The notes under the pieces: model-generated
What the model was told of the DNA's origin: nothing
Databases searched by the model: none
What the model saw: only the letters and a program-made list of their open reading frames with translations
Translations under genes and position numbers: made by a program
From: JBBIQZ01 sp037442065
GTDB lineage: Bacteria > Patescibacteriota > CPR2_A > CG2-30-33-46
Assembly: GCA_037442065.1 (NCBI GenBank)
Contig: JBBIQZ010000002.1
Location: 1 to 54,233 of the forward strand
Direction of reading: 5' to 3'
DNA: 54,233 nucleotides
Part shown: positions 16,457-24,854 of the stretch, one piece after another
Numbering within the stretch: position 1 is the stretch's first letter
Layout of the letters: each line of letters opens with the position of its first letter

Positions 16457-17779
16457 ATGATTGTTAAAAGAAGAATCATCTTATACATTGTATCTTTCTT
16501 TCTTTTGGTGGCCGTTGCTATTATTGCTATTTTTGTGGCTAATGGCTATTTTTTTGATTTCAAAACGGGCAAAATTAAAAGACAGGGAATGATTGTTTTA
16601 AGAACCGTTCCTAAAAACGTTAATGTTTTTGTTGATGAAAAGTTTAAAAAGAACAAAACTCCTCTTGATATTTCTTTATTTCCGGGAACTTATACCCTAA
16701 AAGTAGAAAAAGATGGCTTTATAACCTGGCAAAAAACCGCCAACGTTGAAGCCGGACTTGTGACCTGGTTTGATTATGTCTTTCTTGTTCCTAAAGATAA
16801 AAAAATTGATTCTGTAACAACAGCAGGGATAAAAAATTTTTTAATCTCTAAAGATTTTTCCAAAGTAGCTTTTATAGATTTAAAAAATAATGTCTGGACG
16901 GCCGATATAGCAACTAACCGGCAAAAAAAACTTTACTCGCCAAAACAAGAAACCGAAAACGTAGATATTTTAGATTTAAGCAGTGACGGCAAAAACTTGT
17001 TAATCGCCACAGCAACAAAAGAAGAAAAAAACTATAAGCTGGTCTCTGAAAACGAAGAAGCCACTTTAAACAAATTACCTGGCGAAACTACCCAAATAGC
17101 ATTCTCCTTAAATGCCAACGACAGATTTTATGCTGTATCCGACTCCAACCTTTACTTAATAACAAGAGGAGAAACCGCTAAACTAGAAAGTGGCGTTTTA
17201 ACTTTAGCTCAAAGCCCGGGGAATTTATATTTTGTAAAAACTACCGGTTTGAAAAATGAAATATGGAAAGCAAGTTTCGATTTTAAAACAAAGGATAAGC
17301 TCGGGGAAGAAAGCTTAGGAAAAGTTTCTCTCTATCCTGGAGAAAACCGCTTAGTCTATACCGTGGGCGAAGATAAAGAATTGTTTTCCTTAGAAAGCGG
17401 CTTGAAAGAAAAAATAAATTCTAAAGTAGAAGATGCTTGGTGGTCAAAAGATGACAAGAGGCTAGCTTATAGAACATCCAAAGAGCTATATATTTATACT
17501 TTCAAATCTGATGATCCCCGCGAACTAAAAAATATGATAACGACAAGGCTTTCAACCAACATAGACAAAGCTTACTGGTTTTACGATTCTAAACACTTAG
17601 TATTTAGGGAAGACTCAAAAATAAATTTAATTGATTTTGACGGAACTTACTCTGTGACTCTAACGGATAAAGCGGCACCGATAAACTCTTTTATAACAAC
17701 AAAGTTGGGCAAATCTTTAATTTTTGCCCAAGAAGAAAACGGTATTTCCAATATAAAAGTCTTAAAGCTCTCCGATTAA
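16457..17779 (+). CDS. Membrane-anchored PEGA-domain protein with propeller-like C-terminus
   Basis: 440 residues. One N-terminal membrane helix (about 8-30) is followed by a PEGA domain (about 45-95: GMIVLRTVPKNVNVFVDEK, then LFPGTYTLKVEKDGF), a small beta-sandwich of surface proteins. The remainder has repeated beta-rich units with patterns such as ISKDFSKVAFIDLKNN, LSSDGKNLLIAT and WSKDDKRLAYRTSKELYIY, like WD40/TolB-type blades. A role in the envelope or cell-surface scaffold is inferred, and no enzyme motif is seen. It ends 1 base before the convergent sortase gene. Confidence 0.8.
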   Translation: MIVKRRIILYIVSFFLLVAVAIIAIFVANGYFFDFKTGKIKRQGMIVLRTVPKNVNVFVDEKFKKNKTPLDISLFPGTYTLKVEKDGFITWQKTANVEAGLVTWFDYVFLVPKDKKIDSVTTAGIKNFLISKDFSKVAFIDLKNNVWTADIATNRQKKLYSPKQETENVDILDLSSDGKNLLIATATKEEKNYKLVSENEEATLNKLPGETTQIAFSLNANDRFYAVSDSNLYLITRGETAKLESGVLTLAQSPGNLYFVKTTGLKNEIWKASFDFKTKDKLGEESLGKVSLYPGENRLVYTVGEDKELFSLESGLKEKINSKVEDAWWSKDDKRLAYRTSKELYIYTFKSDDPRELKNMITTRLSTNIDKAYWFYDSKHLVFREDSKINLIDFDGTYSVTLTDKAAPINSFITTKLGKSLIFAQEENGISNIKVLKLSD

Positions 17780-18484
17780 TTAATTGCCAACAAGACTATT
17801 TACCGGCACCGGATTTTCCGTAGTCAAAGCAGTATTGGTTTTGGGATCGGGCTCAATTTGGATTGCTTTAACCACTCTTCTTTTCCAAGTCGTCCCCGGC
17901 GGGTCGCAAGTCATTAAAGAAATAATAGAATCTTTGGTCTGTCCTAAAACACTTACGTCTTCCGGCGGAACGACTACAACATCAAAAACTTTATAAACAT
18001 ATTTTACTTGATTAAAATTAACAATTATTAAATCGCCTTTGGCAAGCTTGTTTAAATTAGCAAAAATAAAATTATAATTTCCTTTCGCCCAACGATAATT
18101 GGAACTATGGCCCACAAAAAAAGCGTTCCCCACTTCACCGGGTTTAGAGGTTACCGGATAATGAGCAATACCGTTTTCCATCGCACCTAAAATGTCCGAA
18201 TCTTTAATGCTGGCTGCTTCCACGATAGGCGCATCCACATTTATTTTAGAGACGATTAATTTATTTTCTTTAAGCGCTGGATCTTTTTTAACTGTTGCTT
18301 GCGGCTTAGAATCATTTATCGGCTGAGTATTAGTATCTTTCTTCTGTCCTAAAAAATAATCAACATTTGCCGAAACTAAAGGGAAAACAAAGTATACAAT
18401 AAGAATCGTTGAAACTATCCAGGCTAAAAATACGTAAAAAACCGGCGACCTATTTTTGAATATGCTTTTAAAATCTATTTTCAT
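17780..18484 (-). CDS. Sortase (class D/E-like transpeptidase)
   Basis: About 234 residues: one N-terminal membrane helix (VFYVFLAWIVSTILIVYFV), a linker, then a sortase barrel. The catalytic residues are in place: His in FFVGHSSN, Cys in SLMTCDPPG and Arg in WKRRVV. Sortases cleave a sorting signal and join surface proteins to the wall or to one another as pili. No sortase substrate with LPXTG is seen in this window. The ATG at 18484 is chosen; an in-frame TTG at 18508 is possible but has AAGGA only 2-3 bases away. Confidence 0.92.
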   Translation of the reverse strand: MKIDFKSIFKNRSPVFYVFLAWIVSTILIVYFVFPLVSANVDYFLGQKKDTNTQPINDSKPQATVKKDPALKENKLIVSKINVDAPIVEAASIKDSDILGAMENGIAHYPVTSKPGEVGNAFFVGHSSNYRWAKGNYNFIFANLNKLAKGDLIIVNFNQVKYVYKVFDVVVVPPEDVSVLGQTKDSIISLMTCDPPGTTWKRRVVKAIQIEPDPKTNTALTTENPVPVNSLVGN

Positions 18485-18548
18485 AAATTTATCTTTATTC
18501 GATGACAAATTCCTTTGTTTATCTTATAATAGGTTAAAAAGAATAAAT

Positions 18549-18577
18549 ATTTTATATCAATTTCGTTAAAAAGTCAA
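18549..18577 (-). promoter_or_regulatory. Promoter of the sortase gene
   Basis: Minus strand TTGACT (18572-18577), 17 bases, then TAAAAT (18549-18554). This gives a leader of about 60 bases before the sortase start. Confidence 0.6.
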
Positions 18578-18608
18578 GGTGTTGTTTAGCTTTTTAACTT
18601 ACAAATTA

Positions 18609-18695
18609 GCCCGAGTGGTGAAATTGGTAGACACGCGGGACTCAAAATCCCGTGGTAGCAATACCATGTCGGTTCGAGTCCGACCTCGGGCACCA
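18609..18695 (+). tRNA. tRNA-Leu (CAA anticodon)
   Basis: Class II tRNA with long variable arm. The acceptor GCCCGAG pairs with CTCGGGC, then A73 and an encoded CCA. The anticodon stem is CGGGA/TCCCG with loop CTCAAAA (anticodon CAA, TTG codons), the variable arm is TGGTAGCAATACCA and the T-arm TCGGTTCGAGTCCGA. The CCA is also the 5' end of a long imperfect hairpin (18693-18723). Confidence 0.97.
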
Positions 18696-18723
18696 CACTT
18701 CGCTCCTTTGGAGCTACGCGTGG
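18693..18723 (+). repeat. CCA-TGG hairpin at 3' end of tRNA-Leu
   Basis: Starting with the tRNA CCA, CCACACTTCGCTCC and GGAGCTACGCGTGG flank a TTT loop; 11 of 14 positions pair. It is followed directly by the small palindrome TGGCAAGCCA (18721-18730) and the linker AACTTAAAACAATTCCTAG. The same arrangement is found after tRNA-Tyr and tRNA-Ile. Confidence 0.75.
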
Positions 18724-18766
18724 CAAGCCAAACTTAAAACAATTCCTAGACTTTGCTTGACAAACC

Positions 18767-18796
18767 AATAAAATCCTTAAAAAGGATTTTATTTTT
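18767..18796. terminator. Bidirectional terminator (tRNA-Leu / yvcK operon)
   Basis: A perfect 12-bp stem AATAAAATCCTT/AAGGATTTTATT with an AAA loop, followed by TTT on the plus strand. On the minus strand its A/T-rich arms also give a U-rich tail. It lies between tRNA-Leu (+) and the convergent small gene and yvcK (-). Confidence 0.75.
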
Positions 18797-18926
18797 GCTT
18801 CTTTTTTAATATCTCTTGGAGCTTAAAAACGCTTTTACCGAAAACAAAAGGCCGTTTTCTTTTTCGTTTAAGTTTTTGCTCCTCTTTCTCTTCTATTACT
18901 TTTTCAATCTCTTCGAAATCTTTCAT
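18789..18926 (-). CDS. Small basic protein coupled to yvcK
   Basis: A 45-residue ORF: an acidic N-terminal helix (MKDFEEIEKVIEEKEEQ), then KLKRKRKRPFVFG and a Lys-rich tail. Its ATG overlaps the yvcK stop as ATGA, the classic 4-base coupling, and the stop lies in the terminator stem. The function is not recognised. The coupling and codon pattern support a real gene. Confidence 0.65.
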   Translation of the reverse strand: MKDFEEIEKVIEEKEEQKLKRKRKRPFVFGKSVFKLQEILKKKQK

Positions 18927-19882
18927 AGAAATTTTAAAATTTCCTTAGCTAATTTTTCCCTGTCATGCCGGATCAAATCTTTAAAGTTAGCAGATTTTTT
19001 AAAGCTCTCCGATATTAAATCCGCTTTTATAATTTTAGCTTTCAAATTTTTGGCATTCCCCAATTTAACCAATTCCTCACTTTTTTTCTTATACTTTAAA
19101 ATTACATCTTTGGGAGGCTTTTTGGTATTAAACAAAATATAGTCTATAACATTTTCCCCTATATATTGTTCCAACTGACCAATATAATTTTCAAGAAAAA
19201 AACCCCGATCTTGTTCTTTGTTAACCAAATTACAAACATATAAAACCTTTGCCTTAGAATTATTTAAAGCTTCCTTAAAACCAGAAACTAAAAAATTAGG
19301 AATAAGACTGCCGTATAATGTTCCCGGGGAGATAACAATTAATTCGGCATCTTTTAATTCCTTTTTAACCTCTGGATTAATTTTAGCTTTAGGAGAAAGA
19401 AAAACTTGAGCTATTTTTTGCTTAGAAAAATCGTAAGAATCTAAAAATTTTTCCCCTTTTAACGTTTTGCCGTTATCTAATTTGATAAATAACCTCGTAT
19501 TGTCCAAAGTAACCGGCAAAACTCTTCCTTTAGTTGCTAATATTTTTGAAGCCTCTAAAACGGCATTTTGAAAATTTCCGGTAATTTTTTCTAAAACAGT
19601 TAAAAATAAATTACCAAAGCTATGGCCTTTTAAAGAGCTTTTACGAAACCTAAAATTAAAAAGTTTTCTCATTGTGCTGGTTGATAAAGATAAAGCAACC
19701 AAGCACTGTCTTATATCACCTGGCGGTAAAACGCCGAATTCATCCCTTAAAATTCCAGTAGAACCTCCGTCGTCAACCATCGAAACAACAGCCGTTAAAT
19801 CTAGGTTAAACTTTTTTAAGCCGGACAAAACAGCGAAAGAGCCGGTACCGCCGCCAATTACAACAACTTTCGAATTTTTCAT
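18923..19882 (-). CDS. YvcK/CofD-like protein (gluconeogenesis factor family)
   Basis: 319 residues. The N-terminal VVIGGGTGSFAVLSGLKKF and the VSMVDDGGSTGILRDEF block followed by GVLPPGDIRQCLVAL are diagnostic of the YvcK/CofD family. YvcK binds UDP-GlcNAc and affects cell shape and carbon flow in Firmicutes; CofD is an F420 enzyme. No F420 genes are seen here and the genome carries mreB and murA, so the YvcK role is more likely. It is coupled to a small downstream gene by ATGA. Confidence 0.9.
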   Translation of the reverse strand: MKNSKVVVIGGGTGSFAVLSGLKKFNLDLTAVVSMVDDGGSTGILRDEFGVLPPGDIRQCLVALSLSTSTMRKLFNFRFRKSSLKGHSFGNLFLTVLEKITGNFQNAVLEASKILATKGRVLPVTLDNTRLFIKLDNGKTLKGEKFLDSYDFSKQKIAQVFLSPKAKINPEVKKELKDAELIVISPGTLYGSLIPNFLVSGFKEALNNSKAKVLYVCNLVNKEQDRGFFLENYIGQLEQYIGENVIDYILFNTKKPPKDVILKYKKKSEELVKLGNAKNLKAKIIKADLISESFKKSANFKDLIRHDREKLAKEILKFL

Positions 19883-19933
19883 AACCTAAATTATTGCAGA
19901 AAATTGTAAATATTAAAACCCATCTTTTTTATA

Positions 19934-19965
19934 TAAAAAAATCGCCCCTTATCGGGGCGATTTTT
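19934..19965. terminator. Terminator downstream of RRM gene
   Basis: An 8-bp GC-rich stem ATCGCCCC/GGGGCGAT with loop TTATC, A-run before and T-run after, so it works in both directions. It lies 8 bases beyond the RRM gene stop. Confidence 0.88.
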
Positions 19966-19972
19966 AGAGATT

Positions 19973-20227
19973 TTATTCTCTTTTTGGTCGTGCTTCGTTT
20001 ACAACAATTTTTCTGCCTTCCATCTCTTTGCCATTAAGATCAGTAACGGCTTTTTGGGCTTCTTCATCTGAAGACATTTCAACAAACCCAAATCCTCGAG
20101 AACGGCCAGAAAACTTATCTGTAACAATGTTAGCTTCCTCTACTTTACCAGCTTCAGCAAACATTTCTGTTAACTGTTCGCTGGTAGCAGAATAAGGAAG
20201 ATTTCCGACAAATAGTTTTTTTGCCAC
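19973..20227 (-). CDS. RRM-type RNA-binding protein
   Basis: 84 residues made of a single RRM: RNP2 LFVGNLPY (4-11) and RNP1 RSRGFGFVEM (about 42-51), each with the aromatic residues that stack on RNA bases. Such single-RRM proteins are common in cyanobacteria and CPR and are often cold-responsive RNA chaperones. The start codon is GTG with AAAGGA upstream. It stands alone with a long leader region and its own terminator, consistent with independent and possibly post-transcriptional control. Confidence 0.95.
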   Translation of the reverse strand: MAKKLFVGNLPYSATSEQLTEMFAEAGKVEEANIVTDKFSGRSRGFGFVEMSSDEEAQKAVTDLNGKEMEGRKIVVNEARPKRE

Positions 20228-20421
20228 GTTTTTCCTTTCTTTTTAAGACCCAGGAAAAACGTTTTTAGAACACATCGCTTTTTCCTTTTCTTAAAATTAC
20301 AATTAAACTTTTAATCAGAAATTTCTTAAGTGCTCATCAGAAATTCATTAAACATTATACACGTTTAAACTAAAAAATCAACCGAAAACTCTAAAAGCTA
20401 AATTTTGGTAAAATTTCTAAG

Positions 20422-20577
20422 TTATGTCCTAAAAAGCATTGCAAATGCCCAAATGGCAAAAATGATAGAAAACACACCCAAAAGACCGATAAGACTTACA
20501 ATTCCTCCAGCTATGAGAATGATGCCATCAATAAGCAATAAAATTGCAACTAGCCACCATACCCAACTTTGACTCAT
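20422..20577 (-). CDS. Small two-helix membrane protein
   Basis: A 51-residue ORF starting MSQSWVWWLVAIL with a perfect GGAGG 5 bases before the ATG. It is hydrophobic almost throughout with two helices (about 5-28 and 30-48). No family is recognised. The strong ribosome binding site in an otherwise empty gap supports translation. Confidence 0.7.
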   Translation of the reverse strand: MSQSWVWWLVAILLLIDGIILIAGGIVSLIGLLGVFSIIFAIWAFAMLFRT

Positions 20578-20705
20578 AATGCCTCCTTTAAAAATTTTCA
20601 AATTACAAAATAAAGATAATAAAAAAAATTTCTCAATTCTAATGAGAATTTCACAAAATTTAACCTTAAAATTTTATATTTTATGAGATTTATAAAATTT
20701 AAATT

Positions 20706-20984
20706 TTAAACCTTAAAACCAAAACCTTCTTTGGGCTCTTTTGCCTCGGAGATCTTACCAAATTTTTCCTCGTACTGTTTAATATTATCTTCCAAAGCAT
20801 TTACAATCCTTTTCATATGGCCGGGGCTGGTTATAATCCTAGAGGTTAAAACTCCCTGGGGCGGAAAAATATTCAAAAAATCTAAAACAAATTCTTCTTT
20901 GGAATGGGCAACATACATAACATTGGCATATCTGCCTTTAAGATCTTTATCATCAACTTTTACTTTTAACTCTTGCTGGTCCAT
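20706..20984 (-). CDS. DUF3467 family protein
   Basis: 92 residues with the DUF3467 pattern: GRYANVMYVAHSKEEFVLDFLNIFPPQGVLTSRI and SPGHMKRIVNALEDNIKQYEEKFG. The molecular role of the family is unknown. The start overlaps the end of the U32 peptidase gene by 32 bases and has AAGGAGA upstream, so the two are likely co-transcribed. Confidence 0.88.
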   Translation of the reverse strand: MDQQELKVKVDDKDLKGRYANVMYVAHSKEEFVLDFLNIFPPQGVLTSRIITSPGHMKRIVNALEDNIKQYEEKFGKISEAKEPKEGFGFKV

Positions 20985-22221
20985 AATTTCTCCTTTCTTT
21001 AATAAAATTGATTTTTCGCAAAATTGAATTTTGAGGATACATCTTTTTAAATTTGATAAAAATATACTCTTTTTGCGGTAGCGGATTACCGACTTCTATT
21101 TCCTCACCATCTTTGTTTAAAATCTCTAAAACTTTATCATGATAAATTCTGCCTGGGGTTAATATTTCTAAGATATCACCTTTTTTAATCTGATTTCTAC
21201 AAATAATCTTGGAAAATTCTTTGAATTGGCTTTCAATAATGCCTAAAAATTTATATTTTTCTATAGGCCTCCTGTTTGGATAAATTTCTCCTTTTTTAGC
21301 CTTGCCAAAAAGAAATCCCGTTGTATAGTCCCTGTGAGCTATTTTTTCTGTTTCTTCTAATAATTCAGGTAAAAATTTTTTAAAATTATTATTTTGATAG
21401 TAATCAATTGCCTTTCTGTAAGCGCGGGCAATGACCGATAAATAATATTCACTTTTATTTCGACCTTCTACTTTTAAACCGGTAACTCCCGCCTTAATTA
21501 CATCCGGAATGTATTCTAAAAGTCTTAAATCCTTGGAATTAAAGATATAAGTTCCTTTACTATCTTCTTTGGCAGTTAAAAATTCCCCGGGACGCAATTC
21601 TTCCTCTAAATAGGCTTTATACCTCCAACGGCAAGGCTGAGCGCAGTCCCCTTGGTTTGCTTCTCTGCCGGTAAAAAATGCCGAAAGCAAGCATCTTCCC
21701 GAATAAGAAATACACATTGCACCATGAACAAAAATTTCCAGTTCAATATCAGGAACCTTCTTTTTGATTTCTTTTATTTCTTTAAGGGTTAACTCGCGAG
21801 CTAAAATTATTCTTTTAACCCCTAAATCTTTCCAAAATTTAACTGCCTGCCAGTTTAAGGTATTGGCTTGGGTTGATAAATGAATCGGGACTTTAGAAGC
21901 TTCTTTAATTAATCTAACTATCCCTGGATCGGCAACAATAAAAGCGTCCGGTTTTGCTTTAGAAATCTTTCTAATGTCTTCTTTGATGGTTTGAAAGTTA
22001 AAATTACGGGCAAAGATATTAAAAGTAACATAAAACTTCTTGGCTAGTAAATGGGCCAATTTTATTGCCTTAGCTAAGCTTTGATGAGTAAAGTTAACTT
22101 CAGCTTTCCTTAAAGAATACTTACCAAGCCCACCATAACAGCAATCAGCGCCATATAAAAAGGCAAATTGGGCTTTTTTAAAATCTCCTGCTGGCAAAAT
22201 TAATTCAGGTTTGCTTCTCAT
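20953..22221 (-). CDS. U32 family peptidase / RlhA-like protein
   Basis: 422 residues. The family signature is present (ELEIFVHGAMCISYSGRCLLS about 157-177, then FTGREANQGDCAQPCRWRY) with the Cys cluster that binds an iron-sulfur cluster in RlhA/TrhP-type members, which hydroxylate 23S rRNA or tRNA; others are annotated as collagenase-like peptidases. The N-terminus LILPAGDFKKAQFAFLYGAD is a TIM-barrel start. RNA modification is the likelier role. A predicted -10 TAAAAT lies 6 bases before the ATG, with -35 TTGAGA 18 bases further, so the message may be leaderless. Confidence 0.93.
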   Translation of the reverse strand: MRSKPELILPAGDFKKAQFAFLYGADCCYGGLGKYSLRKAEVNFTHQSLAKAIKLAHLLAKKFYVTFNIFARNFNFQTIKEDIRKISKAKPDAFIVADPGIVRLIKEASKVPIHLSTQANTLNWQAVKFWKDLGVKRIILARELTLKEIKEIKKKVPDIELEIFVHGAMCISYSGRCLLSAFFTGREANQGDCAQPCRWRYKAYLEEELRPGEFLTAKEDSKGTYIFNSKDLRLLEYIPDVIKAGVTGLKVEGRNKSEYYLSVIARAYRKAIDYYQNNNFKKFLPELLEETEKIAHRDYTTGFLFGKAKKGEIYPNRRPIEKYKFLGIIESQFKEFSKIICRNQIKKGDILEILTPGRIYHDKVLEILNKDGEEIEVGNPLPQKEYIFIKFKKMYPQNSILRKINFIKERRNYGPARVKSKS

Positions 22222-22448
22222 TAATTTATTTTAACATTTTTTCCTTACTTATCTCAAAAGTGCTATAGTAATAGTTAAAAACACAACAAAGCAGGTAAAA
22301 ATTTCATAAAATATATAAAGATAAAATAAGTTTTTCTTTCCCTTTATTTTTGATGGATAAAAAAAGTATTAGAAAAAATTTCGACTATGATGGCCGAAAA
22401 TCAAAGAGTCTCTCCTGGGATTTATGGTTAGCCCTTTTTTAAAATATG

Positions 22449-22991
22449 TCAAAAGGTCTTTTTAATAGCTAATTTTTCAAGTCTTTCGTTGGCTAAATTA
22501 AAATGGTCGGTTTCTATTTGAATTAAAGCGGCAAAAACCGTCTTTATTCGCGGCTCGGGCGCTCCTTTTACGATTTCTTTGTAAAAATTTATAGCCCGGT
22601 CTTCACGCAAGCGGGTTTCTTCTAAATCTTTTTTAATATCGGACAAGCAATCTGCGTTGGTTTCTTCTTTTTTATCTTGCCCTAAAAGTTTTCTTATAAC
22701 CGAAGCGTGCTCTCTTTCTACTTTGCTTAAAAATTTAAACATTCCGGAAATTTCCGGGTCATTTACAGTTTGAGAAATACAACGATAAAAAGCAGTGTTA
22801 TCGATTTCTAGTTTTAACGATTCTTCTAAATAACCTTTTGTTTTTTCGGAGAGACTGATACCGATGTTTTTCTCGCTCCATTCAGCTGCATCAATTAAAA
22901 AGTTTTGATGTGCTCCGCAAAAAGGACAATGACTAGGTTTGGCCAAACCAATATAAGCTTCCCCACAAATTTCACAACGATATATTTTCAT
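22449..22991 (-). CDS. Reverse rubrerythrin (rubredoxin + ferritin-like)
   Basis: 180 residues. An N-terminal rubredoxin-type iron site (CEICGEAY and HCPFCG, residues 5-25) is followed by a four-helix ferritin-like domain with the diiron ligands (LEIDNTAFY about 61, EREHAS about 92, ETRLREDRAINFY about 129, QIETDHFN about 157). The domain order is the reverse of classical rubrerythrin, as in reverse rubrerythrins, which reduce H2O2 or O2 in anaerobes. Together with the lack of other oxidative-stress genes here this suggests an anaerobic, peroxide-exposed life. Confidence 0.9.
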   Translation of the reverse strand: MKIYRCEICGEAYIGLAKPSHCPFCGAHQNFLIDAAEWSEKNIGISLSEKTKGYLEESLKLEIDNTAFYRCISQTVNDPEISGMFKFLSKVEREHASVIRKLLGQDKKEETNADCLSDIKKDLEETRLREDRAINFYKEIVKGAPEPRIKTVFAALIQIETDHFNLANERLEKLAIKKTF

Positions 22992-23007
22992 TTTAATAAG
23001 TTATCCC

Positions 23008-23229
23008 TTACCCCCGGAATTTTTCCACACTTTCTAACGAAAGAAAAATGGCAAAAACCCAGAACAATAAGTTGTCAGAAGTAGCTGTTTTGTCTAAAAC
23101 GTATCCGGCGCTTGTGTAGCTGTATTGGAAAATATCAAAAGGTAACCCCCAAATCTTGTACCAGAAAATAATAATAAGGATTACTGCCGAAATAATGGCC
23201 AGAGCAAATCTAATTAAATGATCTTTCAT
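23008..23229 (-). CDS. Small membrane protein, unknown
   Basis: 73 residues: one strong membrane helix (about 6-24) and a second hydrophobic stretch near 50-65 (NLLFWVFAIFLSL). No family is recognised. It lies between the MFS fragment and the rubrerythrin gene on the same strand, 16 bases from the latter, so it is probably co-transcribed. Confidence 0.6.
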   Translation of the reverse strand: MKDHLIRFALAIISAVILIIIFWYKIWGLPFDIFQYSYTSAGYVLDKTATSDNLLFWVFAIFLSLESVEKFRG

Positions 23230-23295
23230 ATAAATCCTTTTTATCTTTTTAAATTATACCACTAAACAGCTAAAAAGGCTAAATTTATCTTGCGG

Positions 23296-23820
23296 TTATT
23301 TTTCTTTTTCCTTGAATTCTCCAGGTTCCACAGCTAAATCTTCATTTAGCTCAACATCTTTTTGATTTGGAAGCCAGTGAGAAGTGATAAGTCCCAAGAT
23401 TACAATAAAGGTTGTGTAAAAAAGGGCTTCTTTATTAGCTTTGGTAATTGATTGATGACTAATTGTAACAATTTCATCTTTTATTTTAGGAGGAAGATTG
23501 CCAGAAACTTTTGCTCCGCCGCCAAACTCAACATTAGAAGTCTCTTTGGCAATATTTTCGCTTATTTTTGGTTTTAAAGTAGAAGGAATTACTTTGCTAT
23601 CGTTTATACCGCTTGAAATATTAGAGGAAATTGCCGAGAGTAAAACCGCCCCGATAATCGCTGTACCTAAAGTTGTACCAATTTGCCTTAAAGTATTGTT
23701 AACACCCGAGGCCTCGCCAGCTTCTTGAACCGACACCGCCGAAAGAGTAATATTGTTAATTTGCGTTATATTTTTTGTTAAAAATTCTTGGACTTCTTTG
23801 ATTGTTTCTCTATTAAACAT
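23296..23820 (-). pseudogene. C-terminal fragment of a DHA2-type MFS transporter
   Basis: 174 residues whose start resembles the last third of EmrB/QacA-type drug exporters: VQEAGEASGVNNTLRQIGTT then LGTAIIGAVLL, a loop, and a final helix near 140-160. The usual 14-helix transporter is about 450-500 residues, so most of it is missing. The ATG overlaps the stop of the small upstream gene by 8 bases but has no clear ribosome binding site. It is probably a remnant, though a coupled short membrane protein cannot be excluded. Confidence 0.6.
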
Positions 23821-23977
23821 TTTTACTATTTTTAAGCTTTTTCTTTTTCATATCTTCTTGCCATTGCTCAAAAATAATTTCTACAAAAGTTTGCATAGCA
23901 TCTCTAATTTCCGCTACTTGCTTATCGGATAATTTTGGATCATTCAGTATTTCTTTTGCTCGTTGGATGCTTATCAT
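23813..23977 (-). CDS. Small helical protein
   Basis: A 54-residue ORF starting MISIQRAKEILNDPKLSDKQ, with GGGAGG 3 bases before the ATG. Its charged helices (VAEIRDAMQTFVEIIFEQW) and Lys-rich tail resemble small helical regulators common in CPR, but no family is certain. It begins 6 bases after the upstream gene and overlaps the MFS fragment start by 8 bases. Confidence 0.7.
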   Translation of the reverse strand: MISIQRAKEILNDPKLSDKQVAEIRDAMQTFVEIIFEQWQEDMKKKKLKNSKNV

Positions 23978-23983
23978 TCCTCC

Positions 23984-24604
23984 CTATAAAAGTTTAAAGG
24001 TTTCTAAAATTTCTTTTTCGGTTTTTGATAGTTCGGCATCACCGTAAAAAACTATTTCATAAAAAGTTTTATCCTTCTGCATAACATAAACAATGAAAGG
24101 CGCTCCACATCCAGGGCCATCGCAATATCCTCCGGGAGCTTTGAATACCGCAAACTTATAATTATTTATAGTTTCGTATGAATCTCTTTCAAAATCTAAA
24201 TAATAAAAATCATCAAGTTTTGTAACACTGCCATTTTTGCTCTCCGCTTCGCCTAATCTTACCTCAAAACTATTTTTATCATCAAGTTCAAAATCTACTA
24301 AATGGTTTGGGTCTTCGTTCATATAAAAACTAATAGTTGCATCAACTGGTGTTTCTAGCTCAAAACCAAAATCAGTATTCTTATAATTTTTCCAACCGTC
24401 TTTCGAGTTTATATTGGCAAATACTTCAGTGCTTTTCTCCTTTTTTGTTTTAAAGTCTTGAATTTGAGATTCTAGCTCGCTGATTTTATTGTCATAACCA
24501 TTCCTCAATCTACTTTGTTGATCAAGCAAATACCAGCTACCAATTATGGCGCTGATAATTATAACCGTGACTGTTATTGCAATAAGTATTTTTTTCTTTT
24601 TCAT
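23984..24604 (-). CDS. Signal-anchored hypothetical protein
   Basis: 206 residues: Lys-rich start plus one membrane helix (5-27), a coiled coil (about 38-60), then a beta-rich extracytoplasmic domain starting DGWKNYKNTDFGFELETP, a pattern seen in many PsbP-like or lipoprotein-type CPR surface proteins. Two Cys in GGYCDGPGCGAPF may form a disulfide. No enzymatic motif is seen. It lies between xseB (4-base gap) and a small gene (6-base gap). Confidence 0.75.
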   Translation of the reverse strand: MKKKKILIAITVTVIIISAIIGSWYLLDQQSRLRNGYDNKISELESQIQDFKTKKEKSTEVFANINSKDGWKNYKNTDFGFELETPVDATISFYMNEDPNHLVDFELDDKNSFEVRLGEAESKNGSVTKLDDFYYLDFERDSYETINNYKFAVFKAPGGYCDGPGCGAPFIVYVMQKDKTFYEIVFYGDAELSKTEKEILETFKLL

Positions 24605-24608
24605 ATAA

Positions 24609-24851
24609 TCAAATATTTATATCTTCTGTATCTGGGGCTTCTTCATCACCCTCTTCAATATCAATTTCTTTCTTTACTTTTTCAAATTCATTCTCAAGCC
24701 TTGAAAGTTCTTTCCGGCTTTCTTTGATAAGAGCCGCACCTTCTTTAACTCTTGTAAGTCCAGCTTCTACATCTGCCTCTTCTTGGTTATCAAACCAATC
24801 AACAATTTCTTTTAGCTTTTTTAATTTACTTTTTAAGTCATTTTGAGCCAT
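24609..24851 (-). CDS. xseB: Exodeoxyribonuclease VII small subunit-like
   Basis: 80 residues, helical, with the XseB pattern of about 60 residues: LKKLKEIVDWFDNQEEADVEAGLTRVKEGAALIKESRKEL. XseB subunits coat the helical arm of XseA. The link is supported by position: it starts 3 bases after the xseA fragment with AGAGG upstream. The C-terminus is acidic. If XseA is truly truncated, this subunit may have lost its partner. Confidence 0.75.
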   Translation of the reverse strand: MAQNDLKSKLKKLKEIVDWFDNQEEADVEAGLTRVKEGAALIKESRKELSRLENEFEKVKKEIDIEEGDEEAPDTEDINI

Positions 24852-24854
24852 ATT

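Noticed and set aside
18923..19882. CofD (F420 biosynthesis)
   Set aside because: The fold is shared, but no other F420 genes occur here and the gene context fits YvcK better.
22330..22441. Plus-strand ORF of 29 codons starting ATGGATAAAAAAAGT
   Set aside because: No ribosome binding site, no similarity recognised and too short. The gap 22222-22448 otherwise holds only the predicted U32 promoter.
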